Assembly: GCA_030834765.1 (NCBI GenBank)
Contig: JAUQXG010000397.1
Location: forward strand, 1-14,504
Length of the DNA: 14,504 bases
DNA from: Lutispora sp.
Lineage (GTDB): Bacteria > Bacillota > Clostridia > Lutisporales > Lutisporaceae
Direction: 5' to 3'
The notes below the pieces were generated by a model. The model ran no database searches and had not been told where the DNA came from. It saw only the letters and a program-made list of their open reading frames with translations. Position numbers and translations under genes: made by a program. Below are positions 6,941 through 14,504 of this stretch, in pieces. Position 1 is the stretch's first letter, and each line of letters opens with the position of its first letter.

Positions 6941-7429
6941 ATGGCAACATTTCAATCATTTCATGGAGTAATCACCATGATTGATGATTTTTGGACAGGA
7001 GCCTCAGAGAGAACGGGATGTTACAAGATTATGTCTGTTGAAGACATGGATAAAAGGACAGTAAATTTTGTAATAATGCCTCATACTTACTTTGTAGATA
7101 ATGTAATGGCAAAGATAGGAGATGCTGTAATCGGATTTTATGATGCAAGTGTAGCCACCCCATTAATTTATCCGCCCCAATTTCGTGCAATTGTTATGGC
7201 AAAAGATAGTCCAAACTATAATGTGAAAGTAGGCTTTTTTAACAGGCAACTGATAAGTCAAGACGGTACCTTGAAATTAAATATTGGTCCCAATACTCAG
7301 ATACTTATGGAAAACGGACAGCTATTTACAAATGATATTTCAAACAGAAATCTAATTGTTATTTATGGCATAACTACAAGGAGTATCCCTGCTCAGACTA
7401 CACCAGATAAAATTATTGTTATGTGTTAA
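6941..7429 (+). CDS. Conserved-looking hypothetical protein with two internal repeats
   Basis: I cannot assign a function to this 162-residue protein. It is beta-rich with no signal peptide, membrane segment or catalytic motif. The two halves are similar in pattern: residues 41-87 (VNFVIMPHTYFV ... GDAVIGFYD ... PPQFRAIVMA) and 111-162 (LKLNIGPNTQIL ... NLIVIYGIT ... TPDKIIVMC). Each runs strand, Pro-x-Thr turn, Gly/Asn loop, 'IVIYG'-like strand, Pro-rich turn, IxVM strand, which suggests a duplicated small barrel (OB-like) unit; that fold is inferred. The start is well supported by GGAGG at 6928-6932, 8 bases before the ATG. It stands alone between the AraC locus and a convergent exporter operon and ends in a strong terminator. 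Its sequence style is like a stand-alone clostridial hypothetical protein, but I cannot confirm homologues. Confidence 0.8.
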   Translation: MATFQSFHGVITMIDDFWTGASERTGCYKIMSVEDMDKRTVNFVIMPHTYFVDNVMAKIGDAVIGFYDASVATPLIYPPQFRAIVMAKDSPNYNVKVGFFNRQLISQDGTLKLNIGPNTQILMENGQLFTNDISNRNLIVIYGITTRSIPAQTTPDKIIVMC

Positions 7430-7492
7430 TTATAGTGAAAACGCGCACTTTTATAAGGTATTGATTCCTTGGGAAAATTGATTGATATAAGA

Positions 7493-7548
7493 TGAAAGAG
7501 GCTGCTGCAAAACTAAAAGATAATTCGTTTTGCAGCAGCCTCTTTTTC
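7493..7548. terminator. Strong bidirectional terminator shared by convergent genes
   Basis: A perfect 19-bp stem pairs 7495-7513 with 7527-7545 across a 13-base loop. The core is GAGGCTGCTGCAAAAC / GTTTTGCAGCAGCCTC. It is followed by T5 on the plus strand and a shorter CTTTCAT tract on the minus strand. It ends the plus-strand hypothetical gene. The minus-strand exporter operon stops about 75 bp away, so it probably ends there too. The length and perfection are more than a simple terminator needs, so a dispersed repeat is possible. Confidence 0.85.
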
Positions 7549-7620
7549 ATACTCAAGAACAGAAATTATACAATGAAAATTATACGAAATTTAGTGGATA
7601 CCATCAACTGGTTTTACCCT

Positions 7621-9366
7621 TTAGCTCCAAGTCATTTTCTCCAGGGTAATATGATTGCGGTACCAATCATCGTTTTGCAAAAGCATTTCAGGAGAGCCTG
7701 AATTTTTAATCTTTCCATTTTCTAATATGACTATGGTATCACTGATAAGCATGGAAGATAAACGATGAGATATAGACAATATTGTGTGTCCATCACTTGC
7801 CTTTTGCAATACAGACACAATCTTTTCTTCTGTGATAGAATCAAGATTGGCTGTGATTTCATCAAGGAGAAGGATCGGTGGATTTGTTACGATTGCTCTT
7901 GCAATACCAAGCAACTGCTTTTGGCCTTGTGAAAATGGTGCATCAATATTTACCTGAGTATCAATACCATTTTCTAAAGAAACTACATAATCCAATAGAC
8001 CGACAAAGTCCAAAGCTTTTTCGATTTGTTCTTTTATAATACTCTTATCCTGTAGGCTGATTTGATCAGCTACACTGCCCTTCACAATATGAAAGTTTTG
8101 TTCAACATATCCAAATATTTTGCGTTTCTCAGTGTTTGGTATTTTATAAACATCTATTCCATTTATTGTGATGCTTCCCTTTGATGGTTTTAAAAGGCCC
8201 ATAATTAATCTGAATAACGTGGATTTCCCAACACCTGTTCTGCCTACAAAGGTAACCTTCTCCTGTGAATTTAAATGAAGGCTGATGTTTTGTAAAATAG
8301 CGGGCCCTTCTTCATATTGAAAGCTCATATCATGAAATGATATTTTTACATGGTCACGGCTTGAGATAATATCATCAGACTTTAGCTCATTGTTTTTATT
8401 ATCATCCTCTGGCTCATTATAGAAATCATTTACCCTATGAATACCAGATATAGCTTGCTGAATATTTTGAAGCTCCATGCCCAAACTCTCAATTGGTGAG
8501 AATAGATTAGACATTAAATCAATAGATGCAGCAACCATGCCTAAAGATATACCCAAATAGTTTAGCTGCTTCGATGAGAGTATCACAATAAAACCAATTA
8601 CAATAGCACGAGTAAGCTGGATAATGGGTGGAAAAACAGAGTCATAGAAATTTACCTTTTCAACTGTCTTATAGTTTTCCCGCAAATACTTAATATAGTT
8701 ATTTTCCATGTAGCTTTCTTTGCTGTAAGATTTAATCATTTGTACATTTTTTAGACTTTCTGAAATATGATTATTTACTTTGCCCACTAATATTCTATTT
8801 TTTATCTGTGCCTTCAGCATTCTCTTTTGAAAAAGTCGAGTAATCACATAAATAAAGGGCAGTAGTATAAAAGTAACCATACCAAGCTTTGGGCTGAACA
8901 TCCATATAGAAGCGATAATGCCTATAATCTTTAAGCAGTCAATCATCATTCCTACAATACCGTTTGTGAAGAGGGAGTTGATGGCCTCAACATCGTGGAT
9001 AAAACGTGAAACCACTGTGCCGGATTCGTTGGAGGAAAAGAATATGGCGTTTATTTTCTTTAGCTTTTCTATCATTTCAAGCCGAATCTCTTTGGTGATT
9101 TTTTGACCTAAAACCGTGAGTACGGCTTCTTTTATGAAATCAAAGATTCCAATAAACAATAGTACAAGGATATAAGCAATGGCTAATGTAAGCAGCTTGT
9201 CTTCATTTTTAGGTACAAGGTTATGATCAATTACATACTTTAAAATTTGAGGAGGAATTAGGCTTGCCACAACCACACCCAAAATAGCAAAGATTAATAA
9301 TAAAACTATTGAAATATTTTTCTTCATAGAGTTAATAATTGATCTTTTTACTAGATTATTTTCCAT
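7621..9366 (-). CDS. ABC exporter subunit B (canonical Walker B, degenerate signature)
   Basis: A 581-residue half-transporter: a six-helix type IV exporter membrane domain (residues about 15-310) fused to an ATPase domain (about 340-575). The ATPase shows Walker A GRTGVGKST (375-383), Q-loop Gln423, a non-standard signature FSQGQ (478-482, in place of LSGGQ), Walker B ILLLDE with catalytic Glu503, and H-loop His534. The subunit lost its canonical signature while its partner lost the catalytic Glu, the arrangement known from heterodimeric exporters such as BmrCD and TM287/288, where one of the two ATP sites does not turn over. Of four consecutive possible starts (GTG 9375, ATG 9372, 9369, 9366), ATG 9366 is best spaced from GTAGGTGAT. 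The gene overlaps the end of subunit A by 11 bases. The substrate could be a drug, peptide or lipid. Confidence 0.9.
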   Translation of the reverse strand: MENNLVKRSIINSMKKNISIVLLLIFAILGVVVASLIPPQILKYVIDHNLVPKNEDKLLTLAIAYILVLLFIGIFDFIKEAVLTVLGQKITKEIRLEMIEKLKKINAIFFSSNESGTVVSRFIHDVEAINSLFTNGIVGMMIDCLKIIGIIASIWMFSPKLGMVTFILLPFIYVITRLFQKRMLKAQIKNRILVGKVNNHISESLKNVQMIKSYSKESYMENNYIKYLRENYKTVEKVNFYDSVFPPIIQLTRAIVIGFIVILSSKQLNYLGISLGMVAASIDLMSNLFSPIESLGMELQNIQQAISGIHRVNDFYNEPEDDNKNNELKSDDIISSRDHVKISFHDMSFQYEEGPAILQNISLHLNSQEKVTFVGRTGVGKSTLFRLIMGLLKPSKGSITINGIDVYKIPNTEKRKIFGYVEQNFHIVKGSVADQISLQDKSIIKEQIEKALDFVGLLDYVVSLENGIDTQVNIDAPFSQGQKQLLGIARAIVTNPPILLLDEITANLDSITEEKIVSVLQKASDGHTILSISHRLSSMLISDTIVILENGKIKNSGSPEMLLQNDDWYRNHITLEKMTWS

Positions 9367-11110
9367 CATCATCACCTACCATGCATTGTAAGTTATATAT
9401 TGCGGCATAAATCTCAGACCTTTTCATCAGCCCATCATGTGTATCATAGTCCGCTGTTTTGTCATGATGCAGCAGCAGAACTTTATCAATTCTATTGAAA
9501 ATGGTTAAGCGGTGTGCAATCAGTATAATCAAGTTATTTTTATAATTCTTCTTTAAGTTTTTAATGATTTCTTCTTCTGTCTTCATATCAACGGCTGAAA
9601 ATGGATCATCTAAGATGATAATTTTGCTTTTGTTCAGCAATGTTCTTGCAAGTGCTATTCGTGCTTGTTGACCGCCGCTTAGCCTGATTCCGCTATTGCC
9701 AACTAATGTACTTGCTCCATTTGGCATGGCTGATAAATCTGTATCGAAGCAAACATCAGATAAAACAGAATCAATATCCTTTTCGACACCGAGGGTAATA
9801 TTGTTATAAATGGTATCAGAAAGAAGCTGAGGGCTATGGCCTAAGTAAGAAATCATCTGGCTTCTCTCGTATTCAGAATAATCCTTGAGCTCTTTACCAT
9901 CTATTTTTATACTGCCTTTATAAGGATACAATCCAAGCAAAGACAATCCAAGTGTAGATTTTCCTGATGCAATAGAGCCTGTTATTCCCACGATTTCACC
10001 TTGATTTCCTTCAAAACTGATATTCCCGATTACATTCTCTTTGCAAGACGGATAGCAAAAATTAAGACTTTCTACAGTAAGTTTTGTTTTATTCTTATCT
10101 ATGTTTAATGCAGTGTCCTTATCTGCATATTCCGTAAGGTATGGCTTAATACGTTTCCATGATACTTGTGATTTCTGTACAGAATTAAATAGCTTTGCTG
10201 CCTTGCTAGCTTTGATTGCCATTGCGGTAAACATAATGATGTATGTAGAGAATATACCTACGGTCCATCTACCATGAATAACTTTTGTACCACCAAGATA
10301 GATCACCGTGATTACTCCAAGCATTGCAATAACATTATAAATAGGCTGCATGGAGTTTTCCAAAATATTGGCTTTGATTGCCTTGCTTTGCAAATCCTCC
10401 AAATCAACATTGTATTTTTCTATGTTTTGAGCTTCCATGCCGTTTGCACGATAAAGCATGGCATTTTCAATTGCATCATAGGTCATGCTGGCAATATAGC
10501 TGCTCTTTGTGCGATAGGCGTTTGAATACTTATATATGATGCTTTTTAATTTTTCTGCAAGAGTCATTGCAATGGGAATGAAAAAGCAGGAAAGTATTGT
10601 GATCTTTGCATCATAAATAAACATGGATATGAGATAAGCTGCCATGTTAACACCAGTATCAAATATTTCTGTAGTGAACTTTCGCATACCTTCCACGCAC
10701 AAATCAACATCAGAAATGGCCCTGGTCATTAAGTTACCTGTATTTTCATTATCTAATTCTTCAGTACTTTTATGCATGATATTGTTGTATATCATAAGTC
10801 TCATGGTTGCACTTGTGCTGTTGGCAAAACGTCTTATGTAAAAACGTTTAAAGTAGCGCATGAATTGAATCATTCCAATAAGAGCCACAAAAGTAACAAC
10901 CAGTATCCCTACAGAGGATAGGCTATCGCCGCCAACAATGGAATCAATCAATTTGCCTTGATAAATAGGACCTAAAATAGTAGAAATGTTAAAGGCTAGT
11001 CCAAATAGTACAATACACGCTACAATAAATTTTTCTTTTTTCCAGTAATTAATAATTTTATTTGGTTGCTTTATAGGTTCAATCTTCAACTTTGCCATAA
11101 CACGCAACAT
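9356..11110 (-). CDS. ABC exporter subunit A (degenerate Walker B)
   Basis: The partner of subunit B, 584 residues from the ATG at 11110. The membrane domain covers residues about 25-315. The ATPase domain has Walker A GSIASGKST (378-386), an intact signature LSGGQ (477-481) and H-loop His533. Walker B reads IIILDD, with Asp502 in place of the catalytic Glu, and the Q-loop position is His425 (ISYLGHSPQ) in place of Gln. The degenerate site would thus pair this Walker A/B with the FSQGQ of subunit B. The frame is open to a TTG at 11191, which lacks a ribosome binding site. The ATG at 11110 has only a weak AAAGAAAAGAG directly before it, and ATG 11098 is a further candidate, so the start is uncertain by a few codons. 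The gene overlaps subunit B, so equal output is expected. Confidence 0.88.
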   Translation of the reverse strand: MLRVMAKLKIEPIKQPNKIINYWKKEKFIVACIVLFGLAFNISTILGPIYQGKLIDSIVGGDSLSSVGILVVTFVALIGMIQFMRYFKRFYIRRFANSTSATMRLMIYNNIMHKSTEELDNENTGNLMTRAISDVDLCVEGMRKFTTEIFDTGVNMAAYLISMFIYDAKITILSCFFIPIAMTLAEKLKSIIYKYSNAYRTKSSYIASMTYDAIENAMLYRANGMEAQNIEKYNVDLEDLQSKAIKANILENSMQPIYNVIAMLGVITVIYLGGTKVIHGRWTVGIFSTYIIMFTAMAIKASKAAKLFNSVQKSQVSWKRIKPYLTEYADKDTALNIDKNKTKLTVESLNFCYPSCKENVIGNISFEGNQGEIVGITGSIASGKSTLGLSLLGLYPYKGSIKIDGKELKDYSEYERSQMISYLGHSPQLLSDTIYNNITLGVEKDIDSVLSDVCFDTDLSAMPNGASTLVGNSGIRLSGGQQARIALARTLLNKSKIIILDDPFSAVDMKTEEEIIKNLKKNYKNNLIILIAHRLTIFNRIDKVLLLHHDKTADYDTHDGLMKRSEIYAAIYNLQCMVGDDDGK

Positions 11111-11220
11111 CTCTTTTCTTTGCAGTTTTAAATTTACTATGGAGAATAATATATATTTTGTTTGACAAGATATTAAATAGCTGGATAACAATGAGTAAAA
11201 TTAACAAAAATATATATTAA

Positions 11221-11250
11221 TTCACTTTGTTATTGTATAATAACTATAAT
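11221..11250 (+). promoter_or_regulatory. Predicted promoter of the zinc-ribbon/AI-2E gene pair
   Basis: TTCACT (11221-11226) and TATAAT (11245-11250) are 18 bp apart, 27 bases before the ATG at 11277. A second TATAAT at 11236-11241 lacks a matching -35. The 166-bp divergent region to the exporter is AT-rich, and I cannot place the minus-strand exporter promoter with confidence. Confidence 0.45.
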
Positions 11251-11276
11251 AATAGCTCAAATGAGGAGGAAAAGAT

Positions 11277-11990
11277 ATGAACCTGTTAGAGTATTTACAC
11301 GACCAGACAATTATACCTGCAGAGAAGACAGAAAAATTACTAAAATTACTAGAAAAATTTGATGAGAACGATGTAATGTACAACAATGCCATAGCGGAAA
11401 TAGATCTTACAAATGAAGAATATGAGGAGCTTTTTGCAGAACTTGAAAAAGAAAGTTTTGTAGATTCTATATATATTATAAAGTGCCCATATTGCGATAC
11501 TTTAGGTAATACATATGTTGAAAAATTTGATATACCAGAGCTTGATGAGTGCAGATTCTGCCATGAAGAGTTTAATCACAAAGAAAACTATGAGGAAGCT
11601 TTCCGAATATATTTTAATTATCATAAAAAAGTAGATATTTTAGAGGAGCTAAGTCAAAAGATCACTTACAATCAAGACAGAATATTTGAAATATCAGAGC
11701 AAGTCAAAGAATTAGAAAACAACAGAAAGTCCTTGCAAAACGAAAATGTTAAGTTTGTGGGACTAAGAGATGAGCTCATGTATGATAAGAGCGAAAGCAA
11801 GATGTATAAAAAGGTGGCAGAAAAGTATAAGAATAATAAGGTGAAATTCATTGGAACGCTCCTTTATATGAAAAAATGCGTTGTAAGGTGCAGCCAGTGT
11901 GATGAAACTTTTGAACTTTTTGACATAGGAAAGAGATTTATTGGAATATGTCCTTCTTGTGGCTTTGAAATAGAACTTGTGTTTAAGTAG
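11277..11990 (+). CDS. Uncharacterised protein with two zinc ribbons around a coiled coil
   Basis: I do not recognise a named family for this 237-residue protein. Residues 1-65 are acidic and helical, rich in Leu and Glu, possibly a small helix-turn-helix-like or adaptor module. A first zinc ribbon is C70-P-Y-C73 ... C92-R-F-C95. Residues about 115-190 are predicted coiled coil with Glu, Lys, Asn and Gln-rich heptads. A second ribbon is C205-S-Q-C208 ... C225-P-S-C228, with an extra Cys201 before it. No enzyme motif, membrane segment or signal peptide is visible. GAGGAGG at 11263-11269, 7 bases before the ATG, gives a firm start. Its stop is only 4 bases before the AI-2E-type membrane gene, so the two are probably translated together. 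A role as a soluble zinc-binding adaptor or regulator is conceivable but unproven. Confidence 0.85.
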   Translation: MNLLEYLHDQTIIPAEKTEKLLKLLEKFDENDVMYNNAIAEIDLTNEEYEELFAELEKESFVDSIYIIKCPYCDTLGNTYVEKFDIPELDECRFCHEEFNHKENYEEAFRIYFNYHKKVDILEELSQKITYNQDRIFEISEQVKELENNRKSLQNENVKFVGLRDELMYDKSESKMYKKVAEKYKNNKVKFIGTLLYMKKCVVRCSQCDETFELFDIGKRFIGICPSCGFEIELVFK

Positions 11991-11994
11991 GTCG

Positions 11995-13098
11995 ATGAAT
12001 TTGAATAAAAACAGAATCCTGTATTTAAGGTTTATACCTATTATTTTAATCACACTGATACTTTATAAGCTAATCCAAAATTTTGAGCTGGTGAAAATGG
12101 CTTTTGGGTTTATAGCTGCGCTGATAAGCCCCTTTGTTCTTGGCTTTGTCATTGCATATCTATTAAACCCTTTGCTGAAACTCTTTGAAAAGAGGCTCAA
12201 GTTTGGAAGAAATATATGCATATTGTTTGTGTACTTGCTGGTATTAGGATTGATTTCACTTGGCATTACAGTGATACTCCCTGGTATAGCCCAAAGTATA
12301 GCAGACCTTATAAAAGAGCTGCCAAAGTATATTGATATAGCAAACACATGGATATCAAAAGGACTTGTTTTTGCTTCTCAATATGGAATAGATCAAAAGA
12401 TCGAACAAAATCTGAGCAACATTATCCAGCAAACAAGCAACTATCTTGATTTAATACTTACGGCTGCTTTTACACGGCTAATTAGTTTTACTTCGGCGAT
12501 GTTCAATTTTTTGCTGGGATTGGTGATTTCTATTTATTTTCTTGCAGATAAAGAAGGCTTTGGCAAAGGAATAAAAAGACTTCTCTATGGGTTGTTTGAA
12601 GAAAAAAAGATGGATGGCTTTATAAGCTTTGCAAAGGAAATGGATTACACTTTTTCAAAATATATAGTAGGGCAAATGCTGGACTCTATCCTTGTAGGGA
12701 TACTTTGCTTTATAGGTCTTAGTATTATGCAAATCAGATATGCATTGCTATTTAGTGTCATAGTTGGTATTACGAATATGATACCATATTTCGGTCCAAT
12801 CATAGGGCTGATACCCGCAGTAGCAATAACTCTGTTTATAAATCCTATAAAAGCTTTATGGATATTGATATTTATTATTCTTTTACAGCAATTTGACAGT
12901 CTTTTAATGGCTCCTAGAATTATTGGCGAACAAGTAGGATTAAAACCAATATGGATCATGTTTGCCATTATAATTGGTGGAGGTACCTTTGGAATAATAG
13001 GCTTACTCCTTGCAGTTCCGCTTACAGCGGTGATAAAAAAACTTGTAGAAGAATACATAGATAGAAAGTTGAAGACGAAGAATATACAAATAGAATAA
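11995..13098 (+). CDS. AI-2E family transporter (YtvI/YubA/TqsA-like membrane protein)
   Basis: A 367-residue polytopic membrane protein of the AI-2E exporter superfamily. N-terminal hydrophobic segments lie at about 13-31 and 36-60, followed by a loop with amphipathic helices (about 95-150) and a C-terminal hydrophobic core. The family core is visible: FLADKEGFGKGI, YIVGQMLDSILVGIL, NMIPYFGPIIGLIPA, LLMAPRIIGEQVGLKPIWIM and FGIIGLLLAVPLTAVIKKL. Members range from quorum-signal export (TqsA) to sodium or proton antiport and sporulation proteins (YtvI), so substrate cannot be inferred. ATG 11995 is chosen, but AGG is only 4 bases before it. TTG 12001 would be better spaced from AGGT, and a GTG at 11977 overlaps the previous gene. 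It is coupled to the zinc-ribbon gene and followed by a terminator. Confidence 0.9.
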   Translation: MNLNKNRILYLRFIPIILITLILYKLIQNFELVKMAFGFIAALISPFVLGFVIAYLLNPLLKLFEKRLKFGRNICILFVYLLVLGLISLGITVILPGIAQSIADLIKELPKYIDIANTWISKGLVFASQYGIDQKIEQNLSNIIQQTSNYLDLILTAAFTRLISFTSAMFNFLLGLVISIYFLADKEGFGKGIKRLLYGLFEEKKMDGFISFAKEMDYTFSKYIVGQMLDSILVGILCFIGLSIMQIRYALLFSVIVGITNMIPYFGPIIGLIPAVAITLFINPIKALWILIFIILLQQFDSLLMAPRIIGEQVGLKPIWIMFAIIIGGGTFGIIGLLLAVPLTAVIKKLVEEYIDRKLKTKNIQIE

Positions 13099-13122
13099 TA
13101 AATAAATACAGGTCAAAACCTG

Positions 13123-13150
13123 AATACAGGTGGAGCCTGTATTTTTATTT
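13123..13150 (+). terminator. Rho-independent terminator after the AI-2E-type gene
   Basis: AATACAGG (13123-13130) pairs with CCTGTATT (13136-13143) over a 5-base loop, followed by T5ATTT. An exact second copy of the 5' arm, AATACAGGT, lies just upstream at 13105-13113 and could pair with the same 3' arm. It sits between the AI-2E-type gene and the methyltransferase gene. Confidence 0.75.
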
Positions 13151-13182
13151 AAATATAAAGTTGCGGAGGATAAAGTATAAAA

Positions 13183-14346
13183 ATGGGTAAGATTGAACTA
13201 ACAGCCCCATGTAATTTTGGGATAGAGGCTATATTGGGAAGAGAAATAAAAAACCTTGGATATGAAGTCACCAAGGTTGAAGATGGCAGGGTAAACTTTG
13301 AGACAGATGAAGAAGGAATATGCAGAGCAAATATGTGGCTTAGGACCGCCGAGCGAGTTATGGTAAAGGTGGCAGAATTTGAGGCAACCACTTTTGAGGA
13401 GCTTTTTCAAAATGTGAAAAGGATAAAGTGGTATGAATGGATACCAAAGACTGGAGAATTTCCAGTTGCCAAAGCTACATCTGTAAAGTCAAAGCTTTTT
13501 TCCACTTCTGATATACAAGCCATAACAAAGAAAGCAGCTGTGGAAAGCATGAAAGCTCATTACAATATTGATATTTTTCCTGAAACCGGTGCTAAATACC
13601 CCATTCATGTATTTTTAAACAAAGATAGAGTAGTCATCTATCTTGATACTACGGGTAAAGCCCTTCACAAAAGAGGATACAGAGAGTTGGCCAATGAAGC
13701 TCCCATCAAGGAGACTCTTGCAGCAGCTATGGTGATGCTGACTCCTTGGAGAGAAGATCGGGTTTTAGTGGACCCAATGTGTGGCTCAGGAACAATATTG
13801 ATAGAAGCGGCTATGATCGGATTAAACATGGCCCCTGGGATGAACATGGAGTTTGTTTCTGAGGATTGGGACAGAATACCAAAAGAGCTTTGGGTGAAAG
13901 CAAGAGAAGAAGCAAGGAATGCAGTAAAAGAAGGTGTAGAATTTACCATACAAGGTTATGATATTGACGAAAATGTATTAAGAATTGCAAGACAAAATGC
14001 AAAGCTTGCAGGCGTAGAAGACTATATTCATTTTCAAAAAAGGGATGTAAAAGAGTTAAGTAGCACAAGCAAATATGGCTTTATTATAACGAATCCTCCC
14101 TATGGAGAGCGTATGCAGGATAAAGTTACCGTTACAGAGCTTTATAAACAGATGGGAAAAGCTTTTTTAAATCTAGATACATGGTCTTATTATATCATCA
14201 CAGCTCATGAAGAATTTGAAAAGTTTTTTGGCAAAAAAGCCGATAAAAAAAGAAAGCTGTATAATGGAATGATGAAAACAGATTTGTTTCAATATTATGG
14301 ACCAAAACCGCCTAAGAGGGTAAAAGAAGAGAGCGAAAAAGAATAA
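13183..14346 (+). CDS. 23S rRNA guanine-N2 methyltransferase, THUMP domain (RlmL/YpsC family)
   Basis: A 387-residue SAM-dependent RNA methyltransferase. The N-terminal half (about 1-160) contains a ferredoxin-like start, PCNFGIEAILGREI, and a THUMP RNA-binding domain (about 45-155), followed by the family linker ALHKRGYRE at 160-168. The catalytic half has SAM motif I VLVDPMCGSGT at 194-204, the acidic motif GYDID at 258-262 and the target-base motif NPPYGER at 304-310, typical of guanine-N2 methylation. B. subtilis YpsC and the N-terminal half of E. coli RlmL are the relatives; the 23S site is inferred from them, not seen here. GGAGG at 13165-13169 is 13 bases before the ATG, a rather long spacing. 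The charged Lys/Glu tail of about 15 residues is unremarkable. It is separated from the upstream gene by a terminator. Confidence 0.93.
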   Translation: MGKIELTAPCNFGIEAILGREIKNLGYEVTKVEDGRVNFETDEEGICRANMWLRTAERVMVKVAEFEATTFEELFQNVKRIKWYEWIPKTGEFPVAKATSVKSKLFSTSDIQAITKKAAVESMKAHYNIDIFPETGAKYPIHVFLNKDRVVIYLDTTGKALHKRGYRELANEAPIKETLAAAMVMLTPWREDRVLVDPMCGSGTILIEAAMIGLNMAPGMNMEFVSEDWDRIPKELWVKAREEARNAVKEGVEFTIQGYDIDENVLRIARQNAKLAGVEDYIHFQKRDVKELSSTSKYGFIITNPPYGERMQDKVTVTELYKQMGKAFLNLDTWSYYIITAHEEFEKFFGKKADKKRKLYNGMMKTDLFQYYGPKPPKRVKEESEKE

Positions 14347-14458
14347 AACACCTATCTTGTGTAACAGCTATATGAAGGATGAATATGATATAAATATAAG
14401 TAAAGATGTATATAAGATAGAGAAGTATTATTATAATATAGATGAAGAGGTATGATTT

Positions 14459-14504
14459 ATGCATCTTAGTGATTTTTTAATAAGAATAGCTGTTGCCTTT
14501 ATAT
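14459..14504 (+). CDS. Start of a probable MgtC/SapB-family membrane protein (partial)
   Basis: Only 15 codons are present: MHLSDFLIRIAVAFI. The 'LSDFLIRIAVAFI' start resembles MgtC/SapB proteins, whose first transmembrane helix begins similarly. GAGG sits 8 bases before the ATG. The evidence is only N-terminal style and a hydrophobic helix, so the family is tentative. No clear promoter precedes it. Confidence 0.4.
   Translation, partial: MHLSDFLIRIAVAFI

Noticed and set aside
7492..7701. Open frame of 69 codons on the plus strand
   Set aside because: It runs through the terminator hairpin and into the 3' end of the exporter gene, and has no ribosome binding site.
12645..13058. 137-codon minus-strand frame within the AI-2E-type gene
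   Set aside because: It is antisense to a well-supported membrane-protein gene, with no start signals or recognisable domain.

Overview
The window looks like chromosome of a low-GC Firmicute, most likely a clostridium-type anaerobe. The evidence is AT-rich intergenic DNA, strong AGGAGG-like ribosome binding sites, GTG/TTG starts, lipoprotein and FecCD families of Firmicute type, and hairpin-plus-T-run terminators. No tRNA, rRNA, CRISPR array, transposase or phage gene is visible.

Layout from left to right. (1) 1-1180, minus strand: the start of a beta-lactamase-fold serine hydrolase lies behind a MerR-family, GyrI-domain regulator. The regulator's own promoter has a 19-bp spacer filled by a palindrome, the hallmark of MerR-controlled promoters. 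(2) 1338-6660, minus strand: an iron-siderophore-type uptake locus, in transcription order an AraC-family regulator, a substrate-binding lipoprotein, two FecCD permeases and a FecE/FhuC-type ATPase. The ATPase gene is broken by a one-base deletion but otherwise complete. A terminator-like hairpin separates the lipoprotein from the permeases, and a second one ends the locus. GTTAG/CTAAC motifs sit at the predicted -10 regions of the regulator and lipoprotein promoters. (3) 6941-7429, plus strand: a conserved-looking hypothetical protein whose two halves resemble each other, ended by a very strong hairpin shared with the convergent exporter operon. (4) 7621-11110, minus strand: two overlapping genes for a heterodimeric ABC exporter with one canonical and one degenerate ATP site. 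(5) 11277-13098, plus strand: an uncharacterised double-zinc-ribbon coiled-coil protein and, 4 bp downstream, an AI-2E-family membrane protein. (6) 13183-14346, plus strand: a THUMP-domain rRNA guanine-N2 methyltransferase (RlmL/YpsC type). It is followed by the first 15 codons of a probable MgtC/SapB-family membrane protein that runs off the window.

How the genes fit together: the AraC regulator probably senses a ferric-siderophore or iron state and controls the uptake operon. The lipoprotein captures the ligand, the two permeases form the channel and the ATPase drives import, so the ATPase frameshift would disable import unless another ATPase substitutes or the frameshift is a sequencing error. 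The exporter pair and the MerR/hydrolase pair look like separate drug- or stress-response units. I found no clear new defence or mobile system. The least explained items are the zinc-ribbon/AI-2E gene pair, the internally repeated 162-residue protein, and the GTTAG operator candidates.
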